The notes under the pieces are model-generated. The model was not told the DNA's origin and did no database searches. It was given only the letters and a program-made list of their open reading frames with translations. A stretch of 64,000 bases of DNA from Kibdelosporangium banguiense (GTDB taxonomy: Bacteria > Actinomycetota > Actinomycetes > Mycobacteriales > Pseudonocardiaceae), in NCBI RefSeq assembly GCF_017876405.1, contig NZ_JAGINW010000001.1, positions 9,189,203 to 9,253,202 of the forward strand, in the 5' to 3' direction. Shown here piece after piece: positions 27,285-35,673 of the stretch. A program made the translations under genes and the position numbers. Position 1 is the stretch's first letter; the number at the start of each line of letters is the position of its first letter.

Positions 27285-28181
27285 TCACCCAGTGATCTCC
27301 TCGATCGACGCCCGGACCTGCTCGCGGAACCAGGCGTGGGCGGGATCGGAATCGTAGCGCTGGTGCCAGTTGCAGTTGATCGCCGCCGCTGGTGACTCGA
27401 CCGGTAGCGGCAGGGTGATGAGCCCGAACGCCTCGATGAGCGGGCGGCTGAGGATCGCCGTGCAGGTGACCAGCGCGTCGCTACGGGCGGCGATCTGCAG
27501 GGCGGTGGACACAGTCGCCACCGCCGCGATCACCCGGCGCCGCAGGCCTTCGGCGGCCAGCAAGTCGTCGATCGGCGCGGTGAGGCGGCCACGCCGGGAG
27601 ATCACCACTTGCGGCTGCGCCGCGTACGAGGCCAGGTCGAGTCCGGTGGCACAAGGGTGGTCCGCGCGCATCGCCACCACGAGCCGATCTTCGCCGAGCG
27701 GCTCGGACCGGAACTCGGGCAGACGAGGCCCGCTGCCGCCGAGTTCCAGATCGACGCGGCCGTGCCGCAGGTCGTCGGTGTCGACGGGGTTCTCCGCCAG
27801 CACCCGCAGTCGCACGCCGGAAGCCCGCTGCTGAACCCTGCCCACCAGTACCGGCACGACTGACGCGGCCACCGCGTCGTGACACCGGATCGTGAAGGTG
27901 CGATCCAGTTTGGCCAGGTCCAGCTCACGGACCGGCGAGAGCACTTCGTGCGCTTGTCTGACCAACCGGTGCACGTCTTCTCGCACCGACACCGCGTACG
28001 GGGTCGGAGCCATCGAGTGGCCGGTGCGCACCAGGATGTCGTCCCCGGTGACGGCGCGAAGCCGGCCGAGGGTGCGGCTGACCGCAGGCGAGGACAGGTG
28101 CAGCCGCTCGGCTGCACCCATCACGCTGCCCTCTTCCAGCAGGGCGTCCAGCACAGTCAGCAGATTCAAGTCCAAGTGCAT
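27285..28181 (-). CDS. LysR-family transcriptional regulator
   Basis: 298 residues. N-terminal winged helix (LDLNLLTVLDALLEEGSVMGAAERLHLSSPAVSRTLGRLR), then a PBP2-type effector domain. Divergent from the IMPase-like gene with only 54 bp between starts, the usual layout for a LysR gene and its target. The intergenic stretch is AT-rich and holds the shared promoters. Confidence 0.92.
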   Translation of the reverse strand: MHLDLNLLTVLDALLEEGSVMGAAERLHLSSPAVSRTLGRLRAVTGDDILVRTGHSMAPTPYAVSVREDVHRLVRQAHEVLSPVRELDLAKLDRTFTIRCHDAVAASVVPVLVGRVQQRASGVRLRVLAENPVDTDDLRHGRVDLELGGSGPRLPEFRSEPLGEDRLVVAMRADHPCATGLDLASYAAQPQVVISRRGRLTAPIDDLLAAEGLRRRVIAAVATVSTALQIAARSDALVTCTAILSRPLIEAFGLITLPLPVESPAAAINCNWHQRYDSDPAHAWFREQVRASIEEITG

Positions 28182-28235
28182 AAGAACAAATCCTAATAAG
28201 ACGCAGATCCACTTCGATCAACTCCGGAGCATGCC

Positions 28236-29015
28236 ATGAGCCAGGAACTGCTTGCCGCCACCGTCGCCGCCGTCCGCCACGCCGGTGCCCGGATGATGAC
28301 GCGCTATAGCACCGAATCCCGTCAGCCCGGACTCCAGTCGCTGCTCGCGAACCTCCAGGCCAATGACGCGGCCGTTGTCGACACGTTGCGCCCAGCGTTG
28401 ACCAAGGCCCTGCCGGGCGCGGGCTGGCTCAACGACGAACACGGATCGGGACCGCTGGCCACGGGCGAGTGGTGGCTCATCGACCCGGTCGGCGGCAACG
28501 TCAATGCCGCGCACGGCATGCCCGATTGGAACATCGGCGTGAGCCTTGTCCGTGACGGCCGCCCGGTGCTGGCGGTGGTCTACTTCCCTGTCCTCGACGA
28601 GATGTTCACCACGATCGAGGGCGGCGGGGCGTTTCTCAACGGTGTGCGGCTGCGGGTTTCGGTCAAGACGTCGTTGGACGGCGCACTGGCCGGGACCGGC
28701 CAGGCCAAGCCGGGTCACTATCCCGAGCTCGGGAAGCGGATGGGCTCCGCCTTCGCCGCAATGACGAACTCCGCCCTTTATGTACGGATCTCCGTACCGG
28801 TGACCCATCAGCTCGCCCAGGTTGCCGCGGGCCGGATGGACTTGCACTGGCAGTTCGACAACGTCCGGTCCCACGCCGCAGGTGTGCTGCTGGTCCAGGA
28901 AGCCGGCGGCGTCGTGACCGACATCGAGGGCAAACCGTGGGAACTGGCCAGCGAGAGCTACCTCGCCGCAGCGCCAGGTGTGCACGCCGCCGCACTGGAA
29001 GTCCTTACCGCCTAA
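28236..29015 (+). CDS. Inositol monophosphatase-like protein with altered metal site
   Basis: 259 residues of the IMPase/CysQ fold. The family motif DPxDGTxN reads LIDPVGGNVN: D83 is kept, but the second Asp is G86 and Thr is N88. The C-terminal WDxAAG motif reads RSHAAG, so a further metal-binding Asp is missing. The acidic residue E68 (LNDEHG) is present. A standard Mg-dependent phosphatase activity is therefore doubtful. Divergent from a LysR gene which probably controls it. Confidence 0.85.
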   Translation: MSQELLAATVAAVRHAGARMMTRYSTESRQPGLQSLLANLQANDAAVVDTLRPALTKALPGAGWLNDEHGSGPLATGEWWLIDPVGGNVNAAHGMPDWNIGVSLVRDGRPVLAVVYFPVLDEMFTTIEGGGAFLNGVRLRVSVKTSLDGALAGTGQAKPGHYPELGKRMGSAFAAMTNSALYVRISVPVTHQLAQVAAGRMDLHWQFDNVRSHAAGVLLVQEAGGVVTDIEGKPWELASESYLAAAPGVHAAALEVLTA

Positions 29016-29032
29016 GGAAAGTCCACACGACC

Positions 29033-29248
29033 GTGCGCCTACTGCGATCGTGGTACGGCGATTGTCCGCGCTTCAGCACACCGAATGCCCAAGCGGACTC
29101 CCTCCACCACGCTGACCTGTGCCTTGACCTCTTGGCCGAGCATCCTCTTGTCTGTCAGGATATTCCCGACTTTCGTCAGTTCTGGCCCGGCAGGGCGGCC
29201 GCGATAATCCGGCGAGCGTCCGAACACCAGGCCAAGGAGCTTGCGTGA
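29033..29248 (+). CDS. Possible small protein coupled to the metalloprotease gene
   Basis: 71 codons from GTG 29033 (VRLLRSWYGDCPRF) to a TGA that overlaps the protease GTG by four bases, the coupling seen elsewhere in this window. The upstream aaggaaag is a possible ribosome-binding site at about 10 nt. Codon third positions are less GC-rich than those of neighbouring genes, so it may be only leader sequence. Unknown product with three cysteines. Confidence 0.35.
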   Translation: MRLLRSWYGDCPRFSTPNAQADSLHHADLCLDLLAEHPLVCQDIPDFRQFWPGRAAAIIRRASEHQAKELA

Positions 29249-31797
29249 AGAGATCATTACCGACTCGTGGCAGAAGCGTGGCCGCGCTTGTCATCGCGGT
29301 CATGGCAATTGTGCTGCTGCCAGTGCTGGGCACCGCAACGCCGGACAACCCGTGGACCGCCGTCCCCCGCGATTCGGTCAGCGCGCGTTCTGCCAAGCAG
29401 GCCGAAATCCGTGCCACCCGCTTCGCCGGTTTCACCCTTGACCGCCTTGCCATGAAGTCCAAGCTGGACCGGGCGCCACGGTCGCGGGGCACGCAGACAC
29501 AAGAGGTCCTGCTGCCGACCCCCGAGGGGACGTTCCAGCGCTTCGAACTGGTTGATTCGCCGGTCATGGAAGCCGGGCTCGCGGCCGCACACCTGGAGAT
29601 CAGGACATACTCCGGCAAGGGCGTCGACGACCCGGCCGCGACAGTCCGGGCAGACCTCACTCCATTGGGGTTTCACGCTTCTGTGCGCTCGCCGCGCGGC
29701 CAATGGTACGTCGACCCGTACTACCGCGCCGACCAGAGTCTGTATGCCAGCTACTACGGTCATGACTTGTCGAACCCAGGTGGGCCGTTGGTGGAACGCG
29801 CGACTGTCAAGGGATCGGTGCCGGATGCTCCACAGATCAGCGCCGGTTCGGTTGTGCGGCTACGAACTTATCGGCTGGCACTGGTGACCGATCCGTCCTA
29901 CGCGGCATACTTCGGCGCGGCGAACGTCACTGCGGCCAAGGTGACTCTGGTCAATCGGGTAGCGCAGATCTACGAGAACGAGACCGCGATCCGGCTCGTG
30001 TTGGTCAACGACACCGACAAGACCAATCTCAACACAATGGCCATGGCGACCGAACCGAACGGCCCCTGCGGCGCGGAGGCTTGTTTCAGGGCGGACGAAA
30101 TCACCTCCTGCGACGTTCCGACGATCTACCACAACCCGACCGTCCTTGGCCAGCTTGTCGGGGCGGGCAACTACGACGTCGGGCACGTCGGCCTGGGCGT
30201 GAACGGCGGCGGTCTGGCCGGCATCGGTGTGGTCGGCGGGAGTGACAAGGCCCTGGGGTGCACAGGCCTGCCGACGCCGGTCGGTGACTTCTACGCCGTC
30301 GACTATGTGGCACACGAGATCGGGCATCAGTTCGGCGCCAACCACACCTTCAACGGCACCCAGTACGGCTGCGCCGACCAGGCGCGGAGCACTCCGAGCT
30401 CCTACGAACCGGGCAGCGGGTCGTCGATCATGGCGTATGCCGGGATCTGCCGGCAGGACAACCTGCAACCGCACAGCGACCCCTACTGGTCGCATCGAAG
30501 CTACACCGAGATCAACTCGTACATCACAGCCGGCCAGCCGGAACTGGACGAGATACAGAACGTGTCGTTGCGCGACTTCGACGGCACGGACTCCTTCACG
30601 ATCGGCTACCGCGGCCAGCAGTCGGTGCCGATCGTGCGGGGCAATAACTTCACGGATACCGGAATCAAAGCCGCCATCGAAGCGATCCGGGGGTGGCCGA
30701 AAGGCGCGACCGTCGACGTACTCGGGTTTTCCGGCCACGAGATGACCGACGCGGGATTTCAGGTCAGCTTCACCGGCGGCGCGGTCTCCGCGAAGAACGT
30801 CGAGTCGCTCGCCATCACCACCGCGACCGGCACCTCGGGCTTCGTCAGCGAGACAGTCAAGGGCGGCAAACAGGACAACGGCGGCTGGCGAGTCGAGAAC
30901 ACCTCCAACCGCGCACCAGTAGTCACCGTCCCACCGAAGCACACGATCCCCGTCCGCACGCCGTTCGCGTTGACCGGCAGCGCAACCGACGCCGACGGCG
31001 ACACCACCACCTACATGTGGGAGCAGAACGACCGGGGCGGCGTGGCCGGCACCGCACTGGTGGACAACACCAAGACCGAGGGCCCGCTGTTCCGGCAGTT
31101 CGGCACTGCCGCCGTCGTCAGCGACCAGGATGCGCTGAAGTACTACTCTCCAGGCCAGAACGCGGCAAACACCAACCCGGCCCGGGTTTTCCCCGACATG
31201 GCACAGATCGTCGCGAACAACACCAACGCCAAGACCGGTACCTGCCCGCAGGCACCGCCGCCACCCACCACCGGCCGCGGCACCAACGTGCCGGCCGCAC
31301 TGATCGACTGCTACTCGGAATTCCTGCCCACAGCCGGCTGGATCGGCTGGGACAAGAGCAGAACCCTGCATTTCCGCCTCACCGCCCGGGACGGGCGTCA
31401 AGGCGGCGGTGGCATCGGCAGCGCAGACACAGCTCTGGTGCTCGCCCCGGCTGCGGGCCCGTTCCTGGTGACCTCACAGGGTTCCGCGACCACCTACGCC
31501 GGTGGTTCCGCACAATCGGTCACCTGGGATGTTGCCCGCACCAACGTGGCGCCAGTCAACGCACGCGAAGTGAGGATCACGCTGTCGGCCGACGGCGGGG
31601 TGAGCTTCCCTTACGTGCTCGCGAACCGCACTCCCAACGACGGCAGCGAAACCGTGACTCTGCCCCGCGTCACCACGAACAAAGCCAGGATCAAGATCGA
31701 GGCGATCGGGAACGTCTTCTTCGACCTCAACGACACAGACATCACCGTCCGGTCCCCCGCTGTCCACACAGGACAGCGTGCAGGCGCGATCTCCTGA
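29245..31797 (+). CDS. Secreted zinc metalloprotease (reprolysin-like, M12B-type)
   Basis: 850 residues, start GTG with aaggag just upstream. Signal peptide (VKRSLPTRGRSVAALVIAVMAIVLL). Prodomain-like N-terminus, then a zinc-binding HEIGHQFGANH (H357, E358, H361, H367) of metzincin type with a downstream SIMAYAG Met-turn. The C-terminus has a Ca-binding-like or cadherin-like region (SATDADGDTTTYMWEQND) and a beta-sandwich end. It should be exported and digest proteins or peptides outside the cell. A perfect hairpin follows. Confidence 0.9.
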   Translation: MKRSLPTRGRSVAALVIAVMAIVLLPVLGTATPDNPWTAVPRDSVSARSAKQAEIRATRFAGFTLDRLAMKSKLDRAPRSRGTQTQEVLLPTPEGTFQRFELVDSPVMEAGLAAAHLEIRTYSGKGVDDPAATVRADLTPLGFHASVRSPRGQWYVDPYYRADQSLYASYYGHDLSNPGGPLVERATVKGSVPDAPQISAGSVVRLRTYRLALVTDPSYAAYFGAANVTAAKVTLVNRVAQIYENETAIRLVLVNDTDKTNLNTMAMATEPNGPCGAEACFRADEITSCDVPTIYHNPTVLGQLVGAGNYDVGHVGLGVNGGGLAGIGVVGGSDKALGCTGLPTPVGDFYAVDYVAHEIGHQFGANHTFNGTQYGCADQARSTPSSYEPGSGSSIMAYAGICRQDNLQPHSDPYWSHRSYTEINSYITAGQPELDEIQNVSLRDFDGTDSFTIGYRGQQSVPIVRGNNFTDTGIKAAIEAIRGWPKGATVDVLGFSGHEMTDAGFQVSFTGGAVSAKNVESLAITTATGTSGFVSETVKGGKQDNGGWRVENTSNRAPVVTVPPKHTIPVRTPFALTGSATDADGDTTTYMWEQNDRGGVAGTALVDNTKTEGPLFRQFGTAAVVSDQDALKYYSPGQNAANTNPARVFPDMAQIVANNTNAKTGTCPQAPPPPTTGRGTNVPAALIDCYSEFLPTAGWIGWDKSRTLHFRLTARDGRQGGGGIGSADTALVLAPAAGPFLVTSQGSATTYAGGSAQSVTWDVARTNVAPVNAREVRITLSADGGVSFPYVLANRTPNDGSETVTLPRVTTNKARIKIEAIGNVFFDLNDTDITVRSPAVHTGQRAGAIS

Positions 31798-31802
31798 ACC
31801 GT

Positions 31803-31830
31803 GGCGGTCGTCCGAAGCTGGACGACCGCC
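31803..31830 (+). terminator. Hairpin terminator after the metalloprotease gene
   Basis: Perfect 11-bp arms GGCGGTCGTCC and complement with a 6-nt loop, 5 bp after the stop codon. Confidence 0.7.
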
Positions 31831-31866
31831 CATCTCCCTTGGGGCAGATCACTCTAGCCTGGAGGT

Positions 31867-32727
31867 ATGTCCACTGCCGCCGAGTACGCAGCTGCCCAAA
31901 CGGCGATCGTGCGAGACGACCCTGCGGGACGGCTTGCTCTGCTGAGGTCCCTTTATGAGGCCGTACCCGGCCAACGTCAGCTCCATCTGCCTTACCGGCG
32001 TGCGGCTCTGGCGTTCATGGGCTGGCAACTGCGCCGCGGACTCCTCAACCCACTCAGCGATCCGGCGCCGGGCAGCCCCTGGTGGCGAGCGGTCAACGAA
32101 CGGCTTCTGCATGACACCGCCGAGTCACGCGCCCACCTGTTGAACCAGGGCGGCCCAGTGTCCTCGACAAGCGCCGCCTGGTCCGTGGAATTCGCCCGCC
32201 GACCCTCGGCCCAGGCGTGGTACCGCGCACACAACGCGACCATCGTGACGGCGTATCTCGAACACCGTGAACTGGCCGAAGCCGAATCACGGGTGGAACG
32301 GTTCTTCATCAACCTGATCCTGGTCCGGGTGCTCTACGCCCACGCACTGGTGGCCGCTCCACGGCTGGCACTGAGCTGGCTGTCCCCATTCGGTCCCATG
32401 CTGGGCGACCCACGCCTGGGAATGACCAGCATCTTCCTGTCACTGTCCCGAGTGCTGCCCGACCGATACCCCCTGCCAGGAAGCCTCCGAAGGTACGTAG
32501 CAGACGAACACGGCTTCGGCCGGCTGCTCGACCTGGGCGTCATCCAGCCACGCATGGACGCCCTCTACGCCTGGTCCGCGGCCGAACTGGCCCTTCCCGG
32601 CCTCACCACCCTGATCCACGACGGCATACCCACCTACGCCTGGGATGCCGCGGACACCGAACCGTGGAACCTGCCGCTCGGCGTGGCGGTCCGCGCCGTG
32701 CGACGAGTCCTCCCACCTTGGACATGA
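31867..32727 (+). CDS. Conserved hypothetical protein
   Basis: 286 residues (MSTAAEYAAAQTAIVRDDPAG). Helix-rich, with amphipathic stretches (FINLILVRVLYAHALVAAPRLALSWL) but no clear membrane anchor or signal peptide. Family resemblance to actinobacterial proteins of unknown function only. It stands alone, 69 bp after the protease stop and 72 bp before the sigma-factor remnant. Confidence 0.75.
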   Translation: MSTAAEYAAAQTAIVRDDPAGRLALLRSLYEAVPGQRQLHLPYRRAALAFMGWQLRRGLLNPLSDPAPGSPWWRAVNERLLHDTAESRAHLLNQGGPVSSTSAAWSVEFARRPSAQAWYRAHNATIVTAYLEHRELAEAESRVERFFINLILVRVLYAHALVAAPRLALSWLSPFGPMLGDPRLGMTSIFLSLSRVLPDRYPLPGSLRRYVADEHGFGRLLDLGVIQPRMDALYAWSAAELALPGLTTLIHDGIPTYAWDAADTEPWNLPLGVAVRAVRRVLPPWT

Positions 32728-32799
32728 GGGTTCGCCTGAACACTTTCGAGGCAGGTTGGCAAGCACAGGGTGGAAGGGCAAGGCGGACCAAGGAGCTTC

Positions 32800-33058
32800 A
32801 TGGCGTCAGACGCGGAACTAATCAGCACATCGCTGAACGGCGACAAGGACGCGTTTGTGGAGGTGATCTGCCGCCACGAGGTCGCGCTCGGTGCCTACCT
32901 GGCGCGGCGTGTGGGGCGTGACAAGGCCGAGGACCTGCTCGGCGAGGTGTGGGGGGCCGCCTACGAGTCCCGGCGGACCTACGACCGGTCCTTCGCCGAT
33001 GCGCGGCTGTGGCTGTACGGCGTGGCGCTGAACAAGCTACGGCGTCACTGGCGGTCAG
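32800..33058 (+). pseudogene. Truncated ECF sigma factor (region 2 only)
   Basis: ATG at 32800 with a strong aaggag site. About 86 residues are clear sigma-70 region 2 (DAFVEVICRHEVALGAYLARRVG; AEDLLGEVWGAAYESR; ARLWLYGVALNKLRRHWRSE). The similarity stops at about 33058, where the 3' end of a convergent gene begins; region 4, needed for -35 recognition, is absent. The frame stays open far into the neighbouring antisense genes, so any product would carry a long meaningless tail. Confidence 0.8.
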
Positions 33059-33069
33059 AACCAGCCCAT

Positions 33070-33747
33070 TCACGCCCTCGCGGGGTCGGACCAGACCATC
33101 TTCGAGACTGGCCCGTGCAGGTCGTGGATCGGCCAGTGCGGGCCTTTCAGCAAGGCCAGGAGTGCCTCAGTCGTGAGCCACCGGCGGGTGTGCCCGTCGT
33201 CGAAACCGTGCCCCTCGTAGCCGCTGTAGCGGACGAACACCTCCTGCGCGTGCTCGCCGTCGCGTACGGTGAGCACGATCGCCTCCATGCCGTACACATC
33301 CTCCGGCCACGGACAGCCTGGAATATCCGGGCCACTCCCCTGCGGCGCTGCGCAGATGGCCCGGACCAACCGGGTCGCCTCACCCCCGGTGATCGTGCTC
33401 AGCGACATCACAGGGTTGTTCATCACTTTGCCCAGCCGGCCGAGGGCGTACCGGCACACCGTGACCGACTCGACCGAACCGATCCCGGCCAGGCCGAACC
33501 GGCCCGGATCCGGGCGCGCGGCGATCCCGTCCAGGATCCGGTGCCAGGCCGGACAATCCGTGTCGTCGACGACCGGCCGGACCGCAGCGAGCAACCGTTC
33601 CCGAAGCGCATCATCGTCAGTCATAACGGAGACACGGACACCGGCCACCTCCCGGGTCTCCTCGACCCAACCACCGTCGTAGCAACGGATCCCCGGCGAC
33701 GCGAAGTGCGCGGTGTCGAACCACAGATAGGCGTCCCGCTCCGCCAA
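33070..33747 (-). CDS. Conserved hypothetical protein with abnormal start
   Basis: 225 residues if started at the TTG 33747; coding sense continues upstream (FTIYPADLAERDAYLWFDTAHFA) up to an in-frame TGA, which is the stop codon of the NACHT gene at 33784-33786, and no ATG or GTG lies between. So either a rare TTG start, loss of the first codons, or termination-reinitiation after the NACHT gene. It is intact to its C-terminus (SKMVWSDPARA), which lies at the sigma-factor break. Function unknown. Confidence 0.6.
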   Translation of the reverse strand: MAERDAYLWFDTAHFASPGIRCYDGGWVEETREVAGVRVSVMTDDDALRERLLAAVRPVVDDTDCPAWHRILDGIAARPDPGRFGLAGIGSVESVTVCRYALGRLGKVMNNPVMSLSTITGGEATRLVRAICAAPQGSGPDIPGCPWPEDVYGMEAIVLTVRDGEHAQEVFVRYSGYEGHGFDDGHTRRWLTTEALLALLKGPHWPIHDLHGPVSKMVWSDPARA

Positions 33748-33783
33748 ATCCGCCGGATAGATGGTGAAACCGAGCGGAAAATG

Positions 33784-35577
33784 TCAGGTGCCGTTGTCGC
33801 GGGAGCGCGCGGCGGCCAGCTCCCGCTGAACCTCAGGGCTGGATCGCCGGCTGAAATGGTCGAGGAGGACACGCGTGTGCCTGGGGTCGATCAACGAGGC
33901 GGCACGGATGCTGGCGGCGGCTTCCGCGTCGGTGAATTCGCGGCTCTGGGCGAGCCCGATGAGCAGGTCCAGCACGAACACACCAGCACCGGCGAGGTGA
34001 TACGCGTTGTCGATGCTGGTGGGCGGCAGCAGATGCCTTGCCTGCTCAAGGATGCGTTCCCTGAGGGAAGGCGACAGCTCGCGAACGACCCCGAGGCATG
34101 CGGTCGCGAGCAGCCAGAGGTCGCGCTGATACAGGGGTTCTGCCTCCGCGCGGTCCACCAGACCGGTCAGCAGACGCGTGGCGACGGCCTCGCCGGCCAA
34201 TTCTGCCATCATGATGACGACGTCGTGATACGTCGGGTTGTGTGCGTTGAGGACCAGGTGCCTGACGTGGTCCTGGTTGATGATCTCGGTGGCGGCGAAG
34301 TAGTCCTGAAAGGACGACAGGGCGAACTCCAGGTTGTCCTCACCGGACCGCCACAGAATCCCGGTCTGCTCGATCAGGTCGTGCAGAAGCCCGGTGGGAT
34401 CGGCGCGATAATGGTGATCGCCGAGCCGGTGCGCCGTCTCCCGGGTCATCGTCAGCACTGTGCTCCAGGGAATCGAGTCCTGGCCATTGAGTACCATCCA
34501 CAGCGCGATCTGGCACAGCAACGGCTGCGACACCGATCGTGGCAACTGCCAGAAACTGCCGCGAATGCCGCGTGCCACGTCACGACGTTCGAGCAGAAGA
34601 CTCAATCCTGCGTCGTACAACTGGCTACGGGTTGTAGGCAGGTAATGGTGACTGATGTAGATCGCGCAGAGAACCCCGCACAGCAGAGGCGAGGTCGCGA
34701 GATTGCTCAGGTCGCGCCGTGCCGCGACCTCGTGCTTGAGGTCTTCTGCCGCCCACTCGGCTTCCATGGCTCGGTGCCAGTTGTCGATGAAGCTGTTGAC
34801 CTGGCGGCGACTCATCGGTTCAAGACGCGTGGTCGCGAACCCGAGGCCGCGCAACTGCTTACGCCACGTCTCCGGGACGGCCGCAGGCCGCGCGGTGATG
34901 ACGTACCCCACCTCGGGGTAGAAGTCGATCAGGTGCTGGACCCACGCGAGCACATGACCGCGATGGACATCGCGCACCTCGTCAATGCCGTCGATCAGCA
35001 CCAGCGCGCGGCCACTCTCAAGCAGGTGGGATACCCATACCTCGGGCTTCGCTGAGCCGAGCAGGGGCGCGATCGCGGCCACGAACTCCTCAGGCTTGGG
35101 AAGCGCCAGTGTGTCGTCCTTCACGAACGACCGCAGCTTCAGCAAGAAGGGCACAGGACTGGAGCAACCGGCCGCGTCCTCAGGCAGTTCGCCGCGCAGT
35201 GCGCGAATCGCCAGCTTGCGCAGCACCGTCGACTTACCGGTACCGGCCGAGCCCTCCAGCAGCAACCGGCGGCTGCCGGCCAGGACATGGTCGACGCGTA
35301 ACCCGCTATGCTGCGTCGCCGAGTCGGTCAGCGAAAGCTCGACATACGCCTCACTGAGCTGGAATGTCTCCGCCCACTGCGGGTTCGGGCCGAAAAGGGC
35401 GACCCGGTCGAGGCCCTCGAGAATTCCCCTGCGATACCGCTGCTCAAATGCTGTCGCTTGGTTCGTCAACTCGGCTGAGGCCGCGAACACGATGTTTCCG
35501 TACAGTGCGTTGACCTGGATCACGGTATGGGCGGTGCCAGAGAATTCGTTGTTCGACGAAACGTTGGGCTCCGGCAT
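33784..35577 (-). CDS. NACHT-domain STAND NTPase with N-terminal RHIM-like motif
   Basis: 597 residues from the ATG at 35577 (MPEPNVSSNNEFSG). Residues 10-31 hold the motif NEFSGTAHTVIQ then VNALYGNIVF. Then NACHT: Walker A EGSAGTGKST (108-117), Walker B ALVLIDGIDE (191-200) and sensor TARPAAVPETWRKQ. The C-terminal half is helical without clear repeats. Bacterial NACHT proteins are known antiphage or self-recognition sensors. It follows the small alarmone synthetase gene by 96 bp on the same strand. Another in-frame start upstream (35637) would shift the motif away from the N-terminus and is less likely. Confidence 0.83.
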   Translation of the reverse strand: MPEPNVSSNNEFSGTAHTVIQVNALYGNIVFAASAELTNQATAFEQRYRRGILEGLDRVALFGPNPQWAETFQLSEAYVELSLTDSATQHSGLRVDHVLAGSRRLLLEGSAGTGKSTVLRKLAIRALRGELPEDAAGCSSPVPFLLKLRSFVKDDTLALPKPEEFVAAIAPLLGSAKPEVWVSHLLESGRALVLIDGIDEVRDVHRGHVLAWVQHLIDFYPEVGYVITARPAAVPETWRKQLRGLGFATTRLEPMSRRQVNSFIDNWHRAMEAEWAAEDLKHEVAARRDLSNLATSPLLCGVLCAIYISHHYLPTTRSQLYDAGLSLLLERRDVARGIRGSFWQLPRSVSQPLLCQIALWMVLNGQDSIPWSTVLTMTRETAHRLGDHHYRADPTGLLHDLIEQTGILWRSGEDNLEFALSSFQDYFAATEIINQDHVRHLVLNAHNPTYHDVVIMMAELAGEAVATRLLTGLVDRAEAEPLYQRDLWLLATACLGVVRELSPSLRERILEQARHLLPPTSIDNAYHLAGAGVFVLDLLIGLAQSREFTDAEAAASIRAASLIDPRHTRVLLDHFSRRSSPEVQRELAAARSRDNGT

Positions 35578-35673
35578 GCGGCCTCCAGAGTTCACCCTGC
35601 TGCATGCTTGTCGTTCCGGCCCGCGTCCCCCTTGCACATTCCCACGAGCGGCCGAAACATCCCACCATTGCCG

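Noticed and set aside
29860..31401. 513-codon minus-strand frame
   Set aside because: Shadow of the metalloprotease gene, which has HEIGHQFGANH and a signal peptide.
32770..35055. 761-codon plus-strand frame starting with sigma-factor sequence
   Set aside because: Only the first ~86 residues are sigma-like; the rest is antisense to the genes at 33070-35577. Treated as a truncated sigma factor.
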